From: Agrococcus sp. SL85 | Lineage (GTDB): Bacteria; Actinomycetota; Actinomycetes; Actinomycetales; Microbacteriaceae | Length of the DNA: 64,000 nucleotides | Direction of reading: 5' to 3' | Assembly (NCBI RefSeq): GCF_026625845.1 | Contig: NZ_CP113066.1 | Location: forward strand, 992,001-1,056,000 | Shown here: piece by piece, positions 55,621 to 64,000 of the stretch | Layout: the number at the start of each line of letters is the position of its first letter | How positions within the stretch are numbered: the first letter of the stretch is position 1 | Notes under the pieces: generated by a model | Databases searched by the model: none | What the model saw: the letters and a program-made list of their open reading frames with translations, nothing else | Told to the model about the DNA's origin: nothing | Made by a program: the position numbers and the translations under genes

Positions 55621-57222
55621 ATGGCGCAGCGCACCGCCTCCGATGCCACCCAGCAGGACCGCTTCGTGCGCTACCGATGGTGGGGCCTCCTCGCCATCAG
55701 CCTCGGCGTCGCGATCATCATCATGGACTCGACGATCGTCTCGGTCGCCGTGCCCACGATCGTCGCCGACCTCGGCATCTCGAGCACCGAGATCCAGTGG
55801 GTGCAGGAGATCTATACGCTGCTCTTCGCGGCCCTGCTGCTCACGTGGGGCCGCGTGGCCGACCGGGTGGGGCGGCGGCGGATCATGCTCGTGGGCGTCG
55901 TGGTCTTCGTCGTCGCCAGCATCGCGTGCGCGCTCGCCGACAGCGGGCCGCTGCTCATCGCGGGCCGCGCGCTGCAGGGCCTCGGCGGCTCGATGATCCT
56001 GCCCACGACGCTCGCGCTGCTCAACGCGAACTTCCGCGGTCGCGAGCGCGGCATCGCCTTCGCCGTCTGGGGCTCGACGATCGGCGGCATGGCGGCCGTC
56101 GGTCCGCTGCTGGGCGGCTGGCTCACCGAGCACGCGAGCTGGCGCTGGGCGTTCGGCATCAACGTGCCCGTGGGCGTGCTCATCGTCGCGGGCCTGCTGC
56201 TCTTCGTCGCGGAGTCGCGCGAGGGCTCGGGCGCGCAGCGGCTCGACCTCATCGGGGCGCTGCTGTCGATCGTCGGCTTCGGCGCGCTCGTCTTCGGCCT
56301 CATCGAGGGCCGCAGCTACGGCTGGTGGGAGGCGAGCGCCGACGCGCCCTTCGCGATCGGGCCGCTCTCGCCCGTGCCCGTCGCCTTCGCGCTCGCGGCC
56401 GTCGTGCTCACCGCCTTCGTGCTCGTCGAGCTGCGGCGCTCGCGGGCGGGCAAGGGCGTGATCCTCGACCTCTCGCTCTTCCGCATCCGCTCGTTCGCGA
56501 ACGGCAACGTCACGGCGCTCATCGTGAGCTTCGGCGAGTTCGGGCTCATCCTCTCGCTGCCGCTGTGGTTCCAGAACGTGCTGGGCTTCACGGCCTTCGA
56601 GGCGGGCCTCGCCCTGCTGCCCCTCGCGATCGGCTCGTTCGTGGCCAGCGGCGCCGTCGCGGCGCTCTCGCGCAGGATCGCCCCCATCGTCGTCGTGCGG
56701 ATCGGCCTCGCGCTCGAGATCGCGGCGATCGCGGGCCTCGCGCTGCTCATCCGGCCCGACAGCACCGCGTGGCTCACGTCGCCCGCGCTCTTCGTCTACG
56801 GCATCGGTGTGGGCCTCGCCACGGCGCAGCTCACGAGCGTGGTGCTGGCGGACGTGCCGGTCGAGCGCAGCGGCCAGGGCTCGGCGACGCAGTCGACCGC
56901 GCGGCAGATGGGCTCGGCCCTCGGCATCGCCGTGCTCGGCACCGCCTTCTTCAGCACCCTCGCCTCCGGCACGGCCGATCGGCTCGCCGAGGCGGTCGCG
57001 GCCCAGCCGGGCCTGCAGGCCGCCGTCGACGCGATCACCGCGAGCTCGGGCGGCTCGATCCAGGCGCTCGCGGCCGACCCGCGCACGGCCGCCGTGGCCG
57101 AGGCTGCACGCGCCGCCATGACCGACGGCACGGCGCTCGCGGGCTGGATCGCCGCGGCCGCGCTCGTGGTGGGGCTGCTCTCGAGCCTGCGGATCCGGCC
57201 CGCGGCGACCGAGGAGGGCTGA
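55621..57222 (+). CDS. MFS transporter, DHA2 (14-helix) type
   Basis: The 533-residue protein has about fourteen hydrophobic segments. Motif A (WGRVADRVGRRRIMLVG, residues 79-95) and motif C-like sequences place it with DHA2 drug:H+ antiporters of the EmrB/QacA group. MDSTIVSVAVPTI, with D near 35, is typical. GGGAGGAG precedes the ATG. The substrate is not known. Confidence 0.92.
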   Translation: MAQRTASDATQQDRFVRYRWWGLLAISLGVAIIIMDSTIVSVAVPTIVADLGISSTEIQWVQEIYTLLFAALLLTWGRVADRVGRRRIMLVGVVVFVVASIACALADSGPLLIAGRALQGLGGSMILPTTLALLNANFRGRERGIAFAVWGSTIGGMAAVGPLLGGWLTEHASWRWAFGINVPVGVLIVAGLLLFVAESREGSGAQRLDLIGALLSIVGFGALVFGLIEGRSYGWWEASADAPFAIGPLSPVPVAFALAAVVLTAFVLVELRRSRAGKGVILDLSLFRIRSFANGNVTALIVSFGEFGLILSLPLWFQNVLGFTAFEAGLALLPLAIGSFVASGAVAALSRRIAPIVVVRIGLALEIAAIAGLALLIRPDSTAWLTSPALFVYGIGVGLATAQLTSVVLADVPVERSGQGSATQSTARQMGSALGIAVLGTAFFSTLASGTADRLAEAVAAQPGLQAAVDAITASSGGSIQALAADPRTAAVAEAARAAMTDGTALAGWIAAAALVVGLLSSLRIRPAATEEG

Positions 57223-57235
57223 GCGGCCCGTGCGG

Positions 57236-57985
57236 TCAGCGCTGCTGCTCGGGCGGCGGCGTCGACGCGCCGTAGGGGCCGCTCGACGGCGGCGGGCCGT
57301 AGGGCTGCTCGGCGCCGCCGCGGCCCTCGGCGGGCGCGGTGAACGGCTGGGCCGGGGCACCGTAGGGCTGCATCGGCGCGCCGTAGGGCTGGGCCGGAGC
57401 GGCGTACGGCTGGCCGGCCGCGCCGTAGGGCTGCGCCGTGCCGTAGGGCTGTGCGCCGCCGTAGGGCTGCGCCGTGCCGTAGTGCTGCGCACCCGCCCAC
57501 GCCGCTCGCGTCGCGGGGTCGAAGCGGACGCCCGCAGGGCTCGGCGGCAGGCAGGCCATCACGAAGGGCACGATGCCGAGGCTCACGAGCGAGAGCAGCG
57601 ACCACGCGCCGTGGAAGCCCGCGTCCTGCAGTCGGCGCCAGTACAGCGCGAGCAGCGGCAGCGTCAGCGCGAGCGAGACCAGCAGCACGACGCCGGATGC
57701 GAGGAAGGTGGAACCGATCATGGTCGTCACCGCGACGCCGATGGCAGCCTCGTCCTCGGTCGCCGCGGCCGCGATGATCGCGGGCACCGTGCCGAGCGAC
57801 GCGACGACCAGCAGGATCGTGGCCGGCAGCACGATGAGCTGCACGAGCAGCATCGCCCACCAGAACTCGCTGCGGCTCGCGCGACCCGAGAAGCCGACGT
57901 ACTGCCGGAAGAAGCGGCGGACGGCCTGGCCGAACGACGCGCCGACGAGCGGCTGGCCGAGCGGAACCGGGTTCGGGTTGGTCAT
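57236..57985 (-). CDS. DUF805 membrane protein with a PYG-repeat tail
   Basis: The N-terminal half is a DUF805 domain of three or four membrane helices (start YVGFSGRASRSEFWWAML near 30-47, YWRRLQDAGFHGAWSLL). From about residue 165 a low-complexity tail repeats AQPYG with minor changes about ten times and ends PPPEQQR. Such tails bind partners or form condensates; no proof here. ATG 57985 is chosen over the one at 58003, and the gene converges with the DHA2 transporter. Confidence 0.8.
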   Translation of the reverse strand: MTNPNPVPLGQPLVGASFGQAVRRFFRQYVGFSGRASRSEFWWAMLLVQLIVLPATILLVVASLGTVPAIIAAAATEDEAAIGVAVTTMIGSTFLASGVVLLVSLALTLPLLALYWRRLQDAGFHGAWSLLSLVSLGIVPFVMACLPPSPAGVRFDPATRAAWAGAQHYGTAQPYGGAQPYGTAQPYGAAGQPYAAPAQPYGAPMQPYGAPAQPFTAPAEGRGGAEQPYGPPPSSGPYGASTPPPEQQR

Positions 57986-58042
57986 GCATCCATCATCCCG
58001 CACGCCAGCGGCGGCGGCGAACGCGGCGACCTCCCGTGACGC

Positions 58043-58786
58043 CTAGGGCGTCAGGCCGCGCGCGAGCTCGGCCGCGGCGAGGGCGCGGTCGCCGTCGACG
58101 TCGAGCGCGGCGTCGTCGAGGCTCGCGCGGCCCCACGCGAGCAGCGCGAGCGAGCGGACCGGCCCGCGCACGACGACCTCCGGGGCGTCCGCGGGCGCAC
58201 CCTGCAGGGTCCAGGTGCCGTCGACGTCCTCGGGCGCGAGCGTCACGCGGGCCTCGGGTGCGGGCGCGCGGCCGAGCCGCACCTGCCGCGGGTGCATCGT
58301 GCCGACGACCTCGTCGAGGCAGTCGAGCCAGTCGGCGTCGTCGCCCGCGCAGCCCTCGCCCGTGGCGATGCGGAGGTCCCACAGGTGCACGAGCGTCTCG
58401 AGCAGCTGACGGCGGTGCCAGAAGGCGACGGTGCCGGTCTGCTCGGCCCGCGGGATGCCGTCGTCGAGCAGCGTCCAGGCCCGCGCATCCGGGTCGAGGC
58501 GCGCGAGCGCCTCGCGCAGCTCCGCGGCGCACGCGGCGTAGAGCGCGGGCAGGTCGAAGGGTCCGCGGCCGAGCGGCACCTCCTGCCGGCGCTCGGCCTG
58601 CGCGGCGGCCCAGTGGTGGATGCGGGCGAGGTGCACGACGAGCTGCCGCACGTCCCAGCGGCCGCACGAGGGCACCTTCGTCGCGGGATCGGCACGCTCG
58701 GCGCTCGCGAGGAACGCCGCCTGCAGCTCGGCGAGCCGCGCGAGCCGATCGCGGTCGGGGAGCGCCGGATGCGCCTGCTCAGCCAT
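58043..58786 (-). CDS. Mycothiol-dependent DinB/maleylpyruvate-isomerase-family protein
   Basis: The 247-residue protein has the N-terminal four-helix MDMPI/DinB-type domain, with SCGRWDVRQLVVHLARIHHWA (H-x3-H ligand pattern near 53-57) and the final ligand in RRQLLETLVHLWDLR. Members in actinobacteria use mycothiol as a cofactor. The substrate is unknown. TACGCT (minus strand) ends 6 bases before the ATG, so the message is likely leaderless. Confidence 0.85.
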   Translation of the reverse strand: MAEQAHPALPDRDRLARLAELQAAFLASAERADPATKVPSCGRWDVRQLVVHLARIHHWAAAQAERRQEVPLGRGPFDLPALYAACAAELREALARLDPDARAWTLLDDGIPRAEQTGTVAFWHRRQLLETLVHLWDLRIATGEGCAGDDADWLDCLDEVVGTMHPRQVRLGRAPAPEARVTLAPEDVDGTWTLQGAPADAPEVVVRGPVRSLALLAWGRASLDDAALDVDGDRALAAAELARGLTP

Positions 58787-58817
58787 GCCGAGAGCGTACG
58801 ACGCACCACCCGCCCGA

Positions 58818-58882
58818 TCTCAACCGGGTCAGTGGTCGGCAGGCGCGATTATTGCGTCTGCCGACCACAGGACCGGTTGAGA
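58818..58882. repeat. 65-bp palindrome with central GATTATT, family A
   Basis: TCTCAACCGG (58818-58827) pairs with CCGGTTGAGA (58873-58882); GTGGTCGG with CCGACCAC inside; core GGCGC-GATTATT-GCGTC, centre 58850. It ends 2 bases past the stop of the minus-strand enoyl-CoA hydratase gene. The outer arms differ from those of the other copies but the core and its G-T wobble are the same. Confidence 0.85.
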
Positions 58883-58884
58883 GC

Positions 58885-59658
58885 TCAGCCGCGGCCGGTG
58901 AAGACGGGCGGGCGCTTCTGCTGGAAGGCGGCGAAGCCCTCGCGGTAGTCGGCGGTGTCGCACAGGGCCGCCTGCGCGCGGTTCTCGTCGGCCATCGAGC
59001 GCCACAGGCCCAGGCGCTCGTCGCGGATCGCGGCGACGAGCCGCTTCGAGGCGAGGAAGGCCTGCGTCGGCCCCTCCGCCGCGCGGGCCGCGGCGGCGCG
59101 GGTGGCGTCGAGCACCTCGTCGTCGGGCAGCGCCTGCGAGAAGAGGCCCGCCGCCACGGCCTCCGCGCCCGTCATGAGGCGGCCGGAGTAGATGAGGTCG
59201 AGCGTGCGATGCGCGCCCAGGCGCTCCACGAACAGGGCGTGGCCGCCCGAGTCGAGGGTGGCGCCGAGTGCCGCGAACGGGCTGCCGAGCTTGGCCGACT
59301 CCGCGACGTAGACGACGTCGGTGGCGATGAGGAGGCCGAGGCCGACCCCGAGCGCGGCGCCGTGCGCCGCCGCGAACGTCGGGGCGGGGAACGCGCTCAT
59401 GCGCTCGAGCAGCGGCTGCACGCGGCCCGCGAGGAAGCCCTCGACGTCGTCCTCGCGCGGGTCGACGCGGCTGATGTCGCGGCCCGCGCAGAAGCCCTTG
59501 CCCTCGCCGCGCAGCACGAGCGCGCGGACGCCCGCGCGCTCGGCCTCGGCGTACGCCTCCGAGAGCTCGGCGATCGCGGACTCGTCGAGCGCGTTCCGTC
59601 GCTCGGGCGCCACGAGCGCGATCTCGGCGACGCCGCCGTCGATGCTGAGGTCGATCAT
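58885..59658 (-). CDS. Enoyl-CoA hydratase/isomerase, PaaG-like
   Basis: The 257-residue crotonase has the oxyanion-hole loops KGFCAGRDIS (near 52-61) and GAALGVGLGL (near 98-107). Placed next to paaABCDE, it is likely the ring-1,2-epoxyphenylacetyl-CoA isomerase (PaaG) or the enoyl-CoA hydratase (PaaF) of phenylacetate degradation. Which of the two is not decided by sequence alone. A palindrome in front of it (59693-59747) separates it from paaE. Confidence 0.85.
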   Translation of the reverse strand: MIDLSIDGGVAEIALVAPERRNALDESAIAELSEAYAEAERAGVRALVLRGEGKGFCAGRDISRVDPREDDVEGFLAGRVQPLLERMSAFPAPTFAAAHGAALGVGLGLLIATDVVYVAESAKLGSPFAALGATLDSGGHALFVERLGAHRTLDLIYSGRLMTGAEAVAAGLFSQALPDDEVLDATRAAAARAAEGPTQAFLASKRLVAAIRDERLGLWRSMADENRAQAALCDTADYREGFAAFQQKRPPVFTGRG

Positions 59659-59692
59659 CCGGACTCCTTCGTTCGGTGGTGCTTCCAGCGTC

Positions 59693-59747
59693 GCAGGCTC
59701 AGCTGCGCGCGGGCGCGACCATCGCGTCTGCTCGCCGCTGAGCCTGC
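59693..59747. repeat. 55-bp palindrome with central GACCATC, family A
   Basis: GCAGGCTCAGC (59693-59703) pairs with GCTGAGCCTGC (59737-59747) around GCGGGCGC-GACCATC-GCGTCTGC, centre 59720. The arm and core are almost those of the copy at 17253-17309. It ends 21 bases past the stop of paaE, the same distance as in that copy from its gene. Confidence 0.85.
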
Positions 59748-59768
59748 AGAGGCGGAGGGGTGGAGGGG

Positions 59769-60926
59769 CTAGACGTCGTAGTCGACGACGACGCGCTCGC
59801 CCTTGGGGTGCGACTGGCACGTGAGCACGTAGCCGCGCTCGAGCTCGTCGGGCTCGAGCGCGTAGTTCTCGCTCATCGAGACGCTGCCTTCGACGACGCG
59901 CGCGCGGCACGTGCCGCACACGCCGCCCGCGCACGCGAAGGGCACGTCGGGTCGCACGCGCAGCGCCGCGTTGAGGATCGACTCGCGCGCCGCCACGGGG
60001 CTGCGAACCTGCGAGGACTGGCCGTCGAGCGTGAAGTCGAGCGTCCAGGCCTCCTCGCCCGCCTTCGCCTCCACGGGTCGCCCGCGGTCGCCGCCGGCGT
60101 CGAGCGGCCGACCGGTCGTGAACAGCTCGAAGCGCACGTGCGCCGCGTCGACGCCCACGTCCTCCAGCACGTCGCGGCACAGCTGCACGAGCTCGAACGG
60201 GCCGCACAGGAACCACTCGTCGACCGAGTCCGGACGGATGATCGAGCCGAGCATGGCCCGCAGCCGCTCCTCGTCGATGCGGCCCGACATGAGCGGCGAC
60301 GCGCGCTGCTCGCGCGAGAGCACGTGGTGCAGCGCGAGGCGCGCCGGGTAGCGGTCCTTGAGGTCGGCGAGCTCCTCGACGAACATCACGTCGAGCGTCG
60401 AGCGGTTCGAGAACACGAGCGAGAACGTGGCGTCGGGGGAGCCCGCGAGCACCTCGTGCGCGAGCGCCATCATCGGCGTGATGCCGGAGCCCGCGGCGAT
60501 GCCGACGACGTGCGCGCCCGCGAGCGACTCGAGGTTCGACGTGAACGTGCCCTGGGGGCTCATGACGTCGATCTCGGTGCCGGGCTCGAGCTCCTCGTTC
60601 GCCCAGGTCGAGAACCGGCCGCCCAGGTCGCGCTTGATCGCGACCGAGATGGAGCCGGGGCTCGGCGGGCGGCAGATCGAGTAGCTCCGGCGCAGCTCGT
60701 GGCCGTCGACCTCGGCGCGGAGCGCGAGGTGCTGGCCCGCGACGTAGGCGAACTCGTGCTGCAGGGCCTCCGGCACGGCGAAGGTGACCTCGACGGAGTC
60801 GGCGGTGAGCGGCCGCACGTCGGCGACGGCGAGGCGGTGGAAGCGCCCGCGGCGTCGGGCCGTCGCGGTGCCGCCGGGCAGGCCCGCCGAGGGGAGCCCG
60901 GTGCTGCCCAGGTTGATCGCGGCCAT
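59769..60926 (-). CDS. paaE: PaaE, phenylacetyl-CoA epoxidase reductase
   Basis: PaaE passes electrons from NADPH through FAD and a 2Fe-2S centre to PaaA. The 385-residue protein has the FAD-binding RSYSICRPP (near 83), the nucleotide domain GIAAGSGITPM (near 145), and a C-terminal plant-type ferredoxin domain with cysteines in CAGGVCGTC (near 330). Two bases separate its ATG from the paaD stop. Confidence 0.94.
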   Translation of the reverse strand: MAAINLGSTGLPSAGLPGGTATARRRGRFHRLAVADVRPLTADSVEVTFAVPEALQHEFAYVAGQHLALRAEVDGHELRRSYSICRPPSPGSISVAIKRDLGGRFSTWANEELEPGTEIDVMSPQGTFTSNLESLAGAHVVGIAAGSGITPMMALAHEVLAGSPDATFSLVFSNRSTLDVMFVEELADLKDRYPARLALHHVLSREQRASPLMSGRIDEERLRAMLGSIIRPDSVDEWFLCGPFELVQLCRDVLEDVGVDAAHVRFELFTTGRPLDAGGDRGRPVEAKAGEEAWTLDFTLDGQSSQVRSPVAARESILNAALRVRPDVPFACAGGVCGTCRARVVEGSVSMSENYALEPDELERGYVLTCQSHPKGERVVVDYDV

Positions 60927-60928
60927 CG

Positions 60929-61423
60929 TCAGTGCACCTTGAAGTGGTCGAAGGGCTCGAGGCACGCGAGGCACTCGAAGTGGCTCTTGCACGCGGTCGA
61001 GCCGAAGCGCGAGACCTCGCGCGTCCGCAGCGAGCGGCACCGCGGGCACTGGACGCCGAGCGAGAGCGGGATCGGGCCCTGCCGCTCGCCCGCGCGGTGC
61101 GTGGGCGGCGCGATGCCGAACTCCTCGAGCTTCGCCTTGCCGGCCTCGGACATCCAGTCGGTCGTCCAGGCTGGGGAGAGCGTGAAGTCGACGCGGATGT
61201 CGCGGAAGCCCTCGGCGGTGAGCGCGAGCAGCACGTCGTCGCGCATCTGGTCGATCGCGGGGCAGCCCGAGTAGGTGGGCGTGAGGGTCACGACGATCGT
61301 GCCGGCCTCCTCGCGCACGTCGCGGAGCACGCCGAGGTCGTCGATCGTGAGCACGGGCACCTCGGGGTCGACGACCGCCGCGGCGACGCGGCGGGCGCGC
61401 TGGACGTCGAGGGTCTGCACCAT
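60929..61423 (-). CDS. paaD: PaaD, epoxidase maturation protein
   Basis: The 164-residue protein belongs to the SufT/PaaD family that helps assemble the cofactor of the multicomponent epoxidase: DPEVPVLTIDDLGVLRDV near the start and TPTYSGCPA. The C-terminal zinc-ribbon has two CxxC pairs (CPRC, CLAC) for a metal. ATG overlaps the paaC stop by one base. Confidence 0.93.
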   Translation of the reverse strand: MVQTLDVQRARRVAAAVVDPEVPVLTIDDLGVLRDVREEAGTIVVTLTPTYSGCPAIDQMRDDVLLALTAEGFRDIRVDFTLSPAWTTDWMSEAGKAKLEEFGIAPPTHRAGERQGPIPLSLGVQCPRCRSLRTREVSRFGSTACKSHFECLACLEPFDHFKVH

Positions 61424-62322
61424 CACCACGTCGCCCCCGGGTGGCGCCGCGCGAGCACCTGCATCTCGGCCAGCAGCGGGCCGAGGTGGGTGGAGTGGTG
61501 GCCCTGGCGGCCGCCGCCGGACGACTGGCCGATCTTCGAGCTCACGAACTCGGCCTCCGCGATCTCCGCCTCGGCGAGCACGGCGCCGACGACCTCGTCG
61601 TAGCCGGCGCGCAGGCTCGAGGGCGCGGGGACGACGCCGTCGAGGCGCTCGGTGAGGGCGTCGTCGCGGAAGAGCTCGTCGGTGTAGGGCCAGGTGTCGG
61701 CGAGCGCCACGAGCAGCCGCGCGCGCGACTCCTCGGTGCCGCCCGCGAGCCGCAGCGTCCACTGCACGGCGTGGTCGCGGTGGTAGGCGACCTCCTTCAC
61801 GGCCTTCGCCGCGATCGCCGCGAGCGTCGCATCCGACGAGGACGACAGCGCCGTGTAGAGCTCCTGCATCCAGGCGCTCGCGATGAGGCCGCGCACGATC
61901 GTGTGCGCGAAGTCGCCGTTCGGCTGCTGGAAGAGCCACGCGCAGCGGAACTCCGGCTCGTCGCGCCAGTAGGCGAGGTCGTCCTCGCTGCGGCCGGAGG
62001 CGGTGCCGGCGTAGTGGAGGAGCGAGCGGGCGTGGCCGAGGAGGTCGAGCGCGATGTTGCCGAGCGCCATGTCCTCCTCGAGCTCGGGCGCGCGCGAGAT
62101 CCACCAGCCGAGGCGCTGGCTGAGGATGAGGGCGTCGTCGCCGAGGCGCAGGGCGTACTCCGCGACGTCCTCGGAGGCGGTGCCGCCGGCACCAGCGAGC
62201 TCGGCGGCGAGGTCGAGCTCGTCGACGGTGACGTCGCCGTGCGCCTCGGCGGCCTCGGCCTCGTAGGCGGCGTCGACCGCGGCTGCGCTGCGTCGCTCGT
62301 TCGCGGGGGGCTGGGGGCTCAC
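61423..62322 (-). CDS. paaC: PaaC, epoxidase structural subunit
   Basis: PaaC is the ferritin-like non-catalytic partner of PaaA. The 299-residue protein has the helices LRLGDDALILSQRLGWWISRAPELEEDMALGN and VAYHRDHAVQWTLRLGGT-like sequence found in the family. GTG start overlaps the paaB stop by GTGA. The first 40 residues are extra, Ala/Glu-rich and absent from many homologues. Confidence 0.92.
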   Translation of the reverse strand: MSPQPPANERRSAAAVDAAYEAEAAEAHGDVTVDELDLAAELAGAGGTASEDVAEYALRLGDDALILSQRLGWWISRAPELEEDMALGNIALDLLGHARSLLHYAGTASGRSEDDLAYWRDEPEFRCAWLFQQPNGDFAHTIVRGLIASAWMQELYTALSSSSDATLAAIAAKAVKEVAYHRDHAVQWTLRLAGGTEESRARLLVALADTWPYTDELFRDDALTERLDGVVPAPSSLRAGYDEVVGAVLAEAEIAEAEFVSSKIGQSSGGGRQGHHSTHLGPLLAEMQVLARRHPGATW

Positions 62323-62624
62323 AGGTGCGGCACCTCCGCGCTCTTCTCGTAGTACTTCGCGTGGCGGTAGTTCTTGCCCGCGGGGCTCTCGAAGAACGCG
62401 CCCTTCTGGTCGGGGTCGCTCGTCGTGATCGCGGTCGAGCGCACCACCCACACCGAGACGCCCTCGTTGCGGCGCGTGTAGAGGTCGCGCGCGTTGCGCA
62501 GCGCCATGTCGTCGTCGGGGGCGTGCAGCGAGCCGACGTGCACGTGGCTGAGGCCCCGGCTCGCGCGCACGAACACCTCGTAGAGCGGCCAGGCCTCGCC
62601 TGCCACGTCACCGGGGGTCGACAT
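62319..62624 (-). CDS. paaB: PaaB, epoxidase small subunit
   Basis: The 101-residue protein has the PaaB pattern WPLYEVFVRASRGLSHVHVGSLHAPDD and YTRRNEGVSVWVV. It links the PaaAC heterodimers in the complex. AGAGGAGACGAGG precedes the ATG, 42 bases after paaA. Confidence 0.94.
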   Translation of the reverse strand: MSTPGDVAGEAWPLYEVFVRASRGLSHVHVGSLHAPDDDMALRNARDLYTRRNEGVSVWVVRSTAITTSDPDQKGAFFESPAGKNYRHAKYYEKSAEVPHL

Positions 62625-62666
62625 CCTCGTCTCCTCTTGCTCGGTCGGTCTGGGATCTGGTCGCGA

Positions 62667-63656
62667 TCAGGCCGCGGCGCGGGCCTCGGCGGCCTGCTTC
62701 TCCGCGTACGCGGCGGCGGCCTCGCGCACCCACGCGCCCTGCTCGTGGGCGTCGCGGCGGTGCTGGATGCGCTGCGCGTTCGCGGGGCCGCGGCCGGCGA
62801 GCACCTCGTGGAACTCGGTCCAGTCGATCTCCGACATGTCCCACTGCCCCTCCGCCTCGTTCCAGCGGAGGTTCGGATCGGGCAGCGTGAGCCCGAGCAC
62901 CTCGGCCTGCGGCACGAGCATGCCGACGAAGCGCTGGCGCAGCTCGTCGTTCGAGAAGCGCTTGATCTTCCACGCCATCGACTGCGCCGAGTTGGGCGAC
63001 TCGTCGTCGGGCGGGCCGAACATCATGAGCGACGGCCAGTACCAGCGGTCCACGGCCTCCTGCGCCATCCGGTGCTGCTCGGGCGTGCCCTGGCTGAGCT
63101 CGAGCAGGATCTCGAAGCCCTGGCGCTGGTGGAACGACTCCTCCTTGCAGATGCGCACCATCGCGCGGCCGTAGGGGCCGTAGGAGGCGCGGCACAGCGG
63201 CACCTGGTTGCAGATCGCGGCGCCGTCGACGAGCCAGCCGATGGCGCCCATGTCGGCCCACGTGGGCGTGGGGTAGTTGAAGATCGAGGAGTAGCGGGCG
63301 CGCGAGGCGATGAGCTGCTCGGTCATCTCCTCGCGGCTGATGCCGAGCGTCTGCGCCGCGGAGTAGAGGTAGAGCCCGTGGCCGGCCTCGTCCTGCACCT
63401 TGGCCATGAGGATGGCCTTGCGCTTCAGGCTCGGCGCGCGCGAGATCCAGTTGCCCTCGGGCTGCATGCCGATGATCTCGGAGTGCGCGTGCTGCGAGAT
63501 CTGGCGGATGAGCGTCTTGCGGTAGGCGTCGGGCATCCAGTCGCGCGGCTCGATGCGCTGGTCGGCCTCGATGAGCGCGTCGAAGCGCGCCTGCAGCTCG
63601 GCCTCGGTCGCCTCGGGGGCGGGCCCGGCGGCGGGGGCTTCGGGGGTCAGCGTCAT
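62667..63656 (-). CDS. paaA: PaaA, catalytic subunit of phenylacetyl-CoA epoxidase
   Basis: PaaA epoxidises the ring of phenylacetyl-CoA with a di-iron centre. The 329-residue protein holds the ferritin-like helices with the metal-binding glutamates and histidines in [12 protein letters not shown] (near 105-116) and [15 protein letters not shown] (near 190). First gene of paaABCDE; AGGAG precedes the ATG. Confidence 0.95.
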   Translation of the reverse strand: MTLTPEAPAAGPAPEATEAELQARFDALIEADQRIEPRDWMPDAYRKTLIRQISQHAHSEIIGMQPEGNWISRAPSLKRKAILMAKVQDEAGHGLYLYSAAQTLGISREEMTEQLIASRARYSSIFNYPTPTWADMGAIGWLVDGAAICNQVPLCRASYGPYGRAMVRICKEESFHQRQGFEILLELSQGTPEQHRMAQEAVDRWYWPSLMMFGPPDDESPNSAQSMAWKIKRFSNDELRQRFVGMLVPQAEVLGLTLPDPNLRWNEAEGQWDMSEIDWTEFHEVLAGRGPANAQRIQHRRDAHEQGAWVREAAAAYAEKQAAEARAAA

Positions 63657-63682
63657 CGTCGGCTCCTGTTCGCAGATCGGAA

Positions 63683-63711
63683 TTACTGATCGAACGTTCA
63701 GTGAGTATAGT
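63683..63711. promoter_or_regulatory. paa divergent promoter with palindromic operator
   Basis: ACTGATCGAACGTTCAGT (63685-63702) has inverted ends ACTGA/TCAGT and resembles the PaaR (TetR-type) operator of other actinobacteria. It lies in the spacer between TTACTG (63683-63688) and TATAGT (63706-63711), a likely plus-strand promoter, and in front of paaA. A repressor bound there would control paaA and paaI together. Confidence 0.65.
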
Positions 63712-63798
63712 GGACCACGACGCGCCCGTCGAGGGGGCGTCGAGCTCCGGGCGACGACGCTCCGCGCCCCGCCCGGCCGCCGACTCGATGGAGAGCGC

Positions 63799-64000
63799 AT
63801 GACCGGAACGACGGGCCTCGTGCCCGACCTCGACCCCAGCTGGGCCGCGACGATCATGGCGCGCACCGACACCGCCAAGGACGCGATGGGCGTGACGATC
63901 GACGAGCTCGAGCGCGGCCGCGCCGTGCTCTCGATGACCGTGCGGGACGAGATGGCCAACGGCTTCGGCATCACGCACGGCGGCTACGTCTTCGCGCTCG
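63799..64000 (+). CDS. paaI: PaaI-type thioesterase (5' part)
   Basis: About 67 codons of a hotdog-fold thioesterase are present: [16 protein letters not shown] is the family's active-site region (NGFGxTHGG). PaaI removes CoA from dead-end intermediates of phenylacetate degradation. It is divergent from paaA, with GGAGAG before the ATG (63799), and continues past the window end. Confidence 0.9.
   Translation, partial: MTGTTGLVPDLDPSWAATIMARTDTAKDAMGVTIDELERGRAVLSMTVRDEMANGFGITHGGYVFAL

Overview
The window reads as chromosomal DNA of a very GC-rich actinomycete, most likely a member of the Microbacteriaceae (an Agrococcus-like genus is my guess, not a measurement). The grounds are the actinobacterial 16S/23S/5S operon without spacer tRNAs, a C50-carotenoid cluster of the decaprenoxanthin type, NucS mismatch endonuclease, a class Ib nrdHIEF operon with NrdR boxes, small F420/flavin PPOX proteins, a mycothiol-type DinB enzyme and a HAIR heat-shock element. 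Most of the window is ordinary core chromosome. I see no phage, plasmid, transposase, integrase, CRISPR array or tRNA gene.

Layout. 1-2194: the minus-strand start of the kdp potassium-pump operon (two single-helix miniproteins, kdpA, start of kdpB). 2363-5334: corA and a broken ABC-F gene with its own leader. 5748-10500: serine hydrolase, haem genes hemB-hemL and two unknown genes. 10513-18650: nucS-MFS operon, an ABC exporter pair, a second serine hydrolase, a MATE pump. 18803-24541: M13 peptidase, a small envelope-protein operon (YtxH, holin-like, DUF3618, PPOX), a class II glutamine amidotransferase and a Pif1/RecD-like helicase. 24565-32487: a MarR repressor divergent from an eight-gene, translationally coupled carotenoid operon (idi-crtE-crtB-crtI-crtYe-crtYf-crtEb plus an SDR-DUF2867 gene). 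32501-38968: Nudix gene and the rrn operon. 39273-46000: rmuC, metallo-hydrolase, DUF998 protein, glutaminase, and a TetR-controlled locus. 46084-50022: nrdHIEF. 50476-58786: PfpI protein, lipoprotein, HspR-controlled Clp ATPase, DHA2 transporter, DUF805 protein, mycothiol-type enzyme. 58885-64000: phenylacetate paaABCDE with an enoyl-CoA hydratase/isomerase gene and a divergent paaI that runs off the end.

Three patterns cut across genes. First, four probable one-base frameshifts in three genes occur at the same CAGGCT context, where CAGCT would restore the frame. This is either a systematic sequence error, a mutational hotspot or, less likely, programmed shifting. Second, a family of long palindromic hairpins lies 2 to 26 bases downstream of the stop codons of minus-strand genes; four of the five share a GAYYATY heptamer at the exact centre of symmetry, and outer arms vary or are swapped between copies. 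A second palindrome family (about 70 bp) has two copies. Third, many single genes start exactly 6-7 bases after a TANNNT box with little or no Shine-Dalgarno, which points to widespread leaderless transcription.

The two best-developed functional modules are carotenoid synthesis (IPP isomerisation to cyclised C50 carotenoid, likely sensed by the MarR protein) and phenylacetyl-CoA epoxidation. The hairpin family is the best candidate for something not yet described; the genes themselves belong largely to known families.
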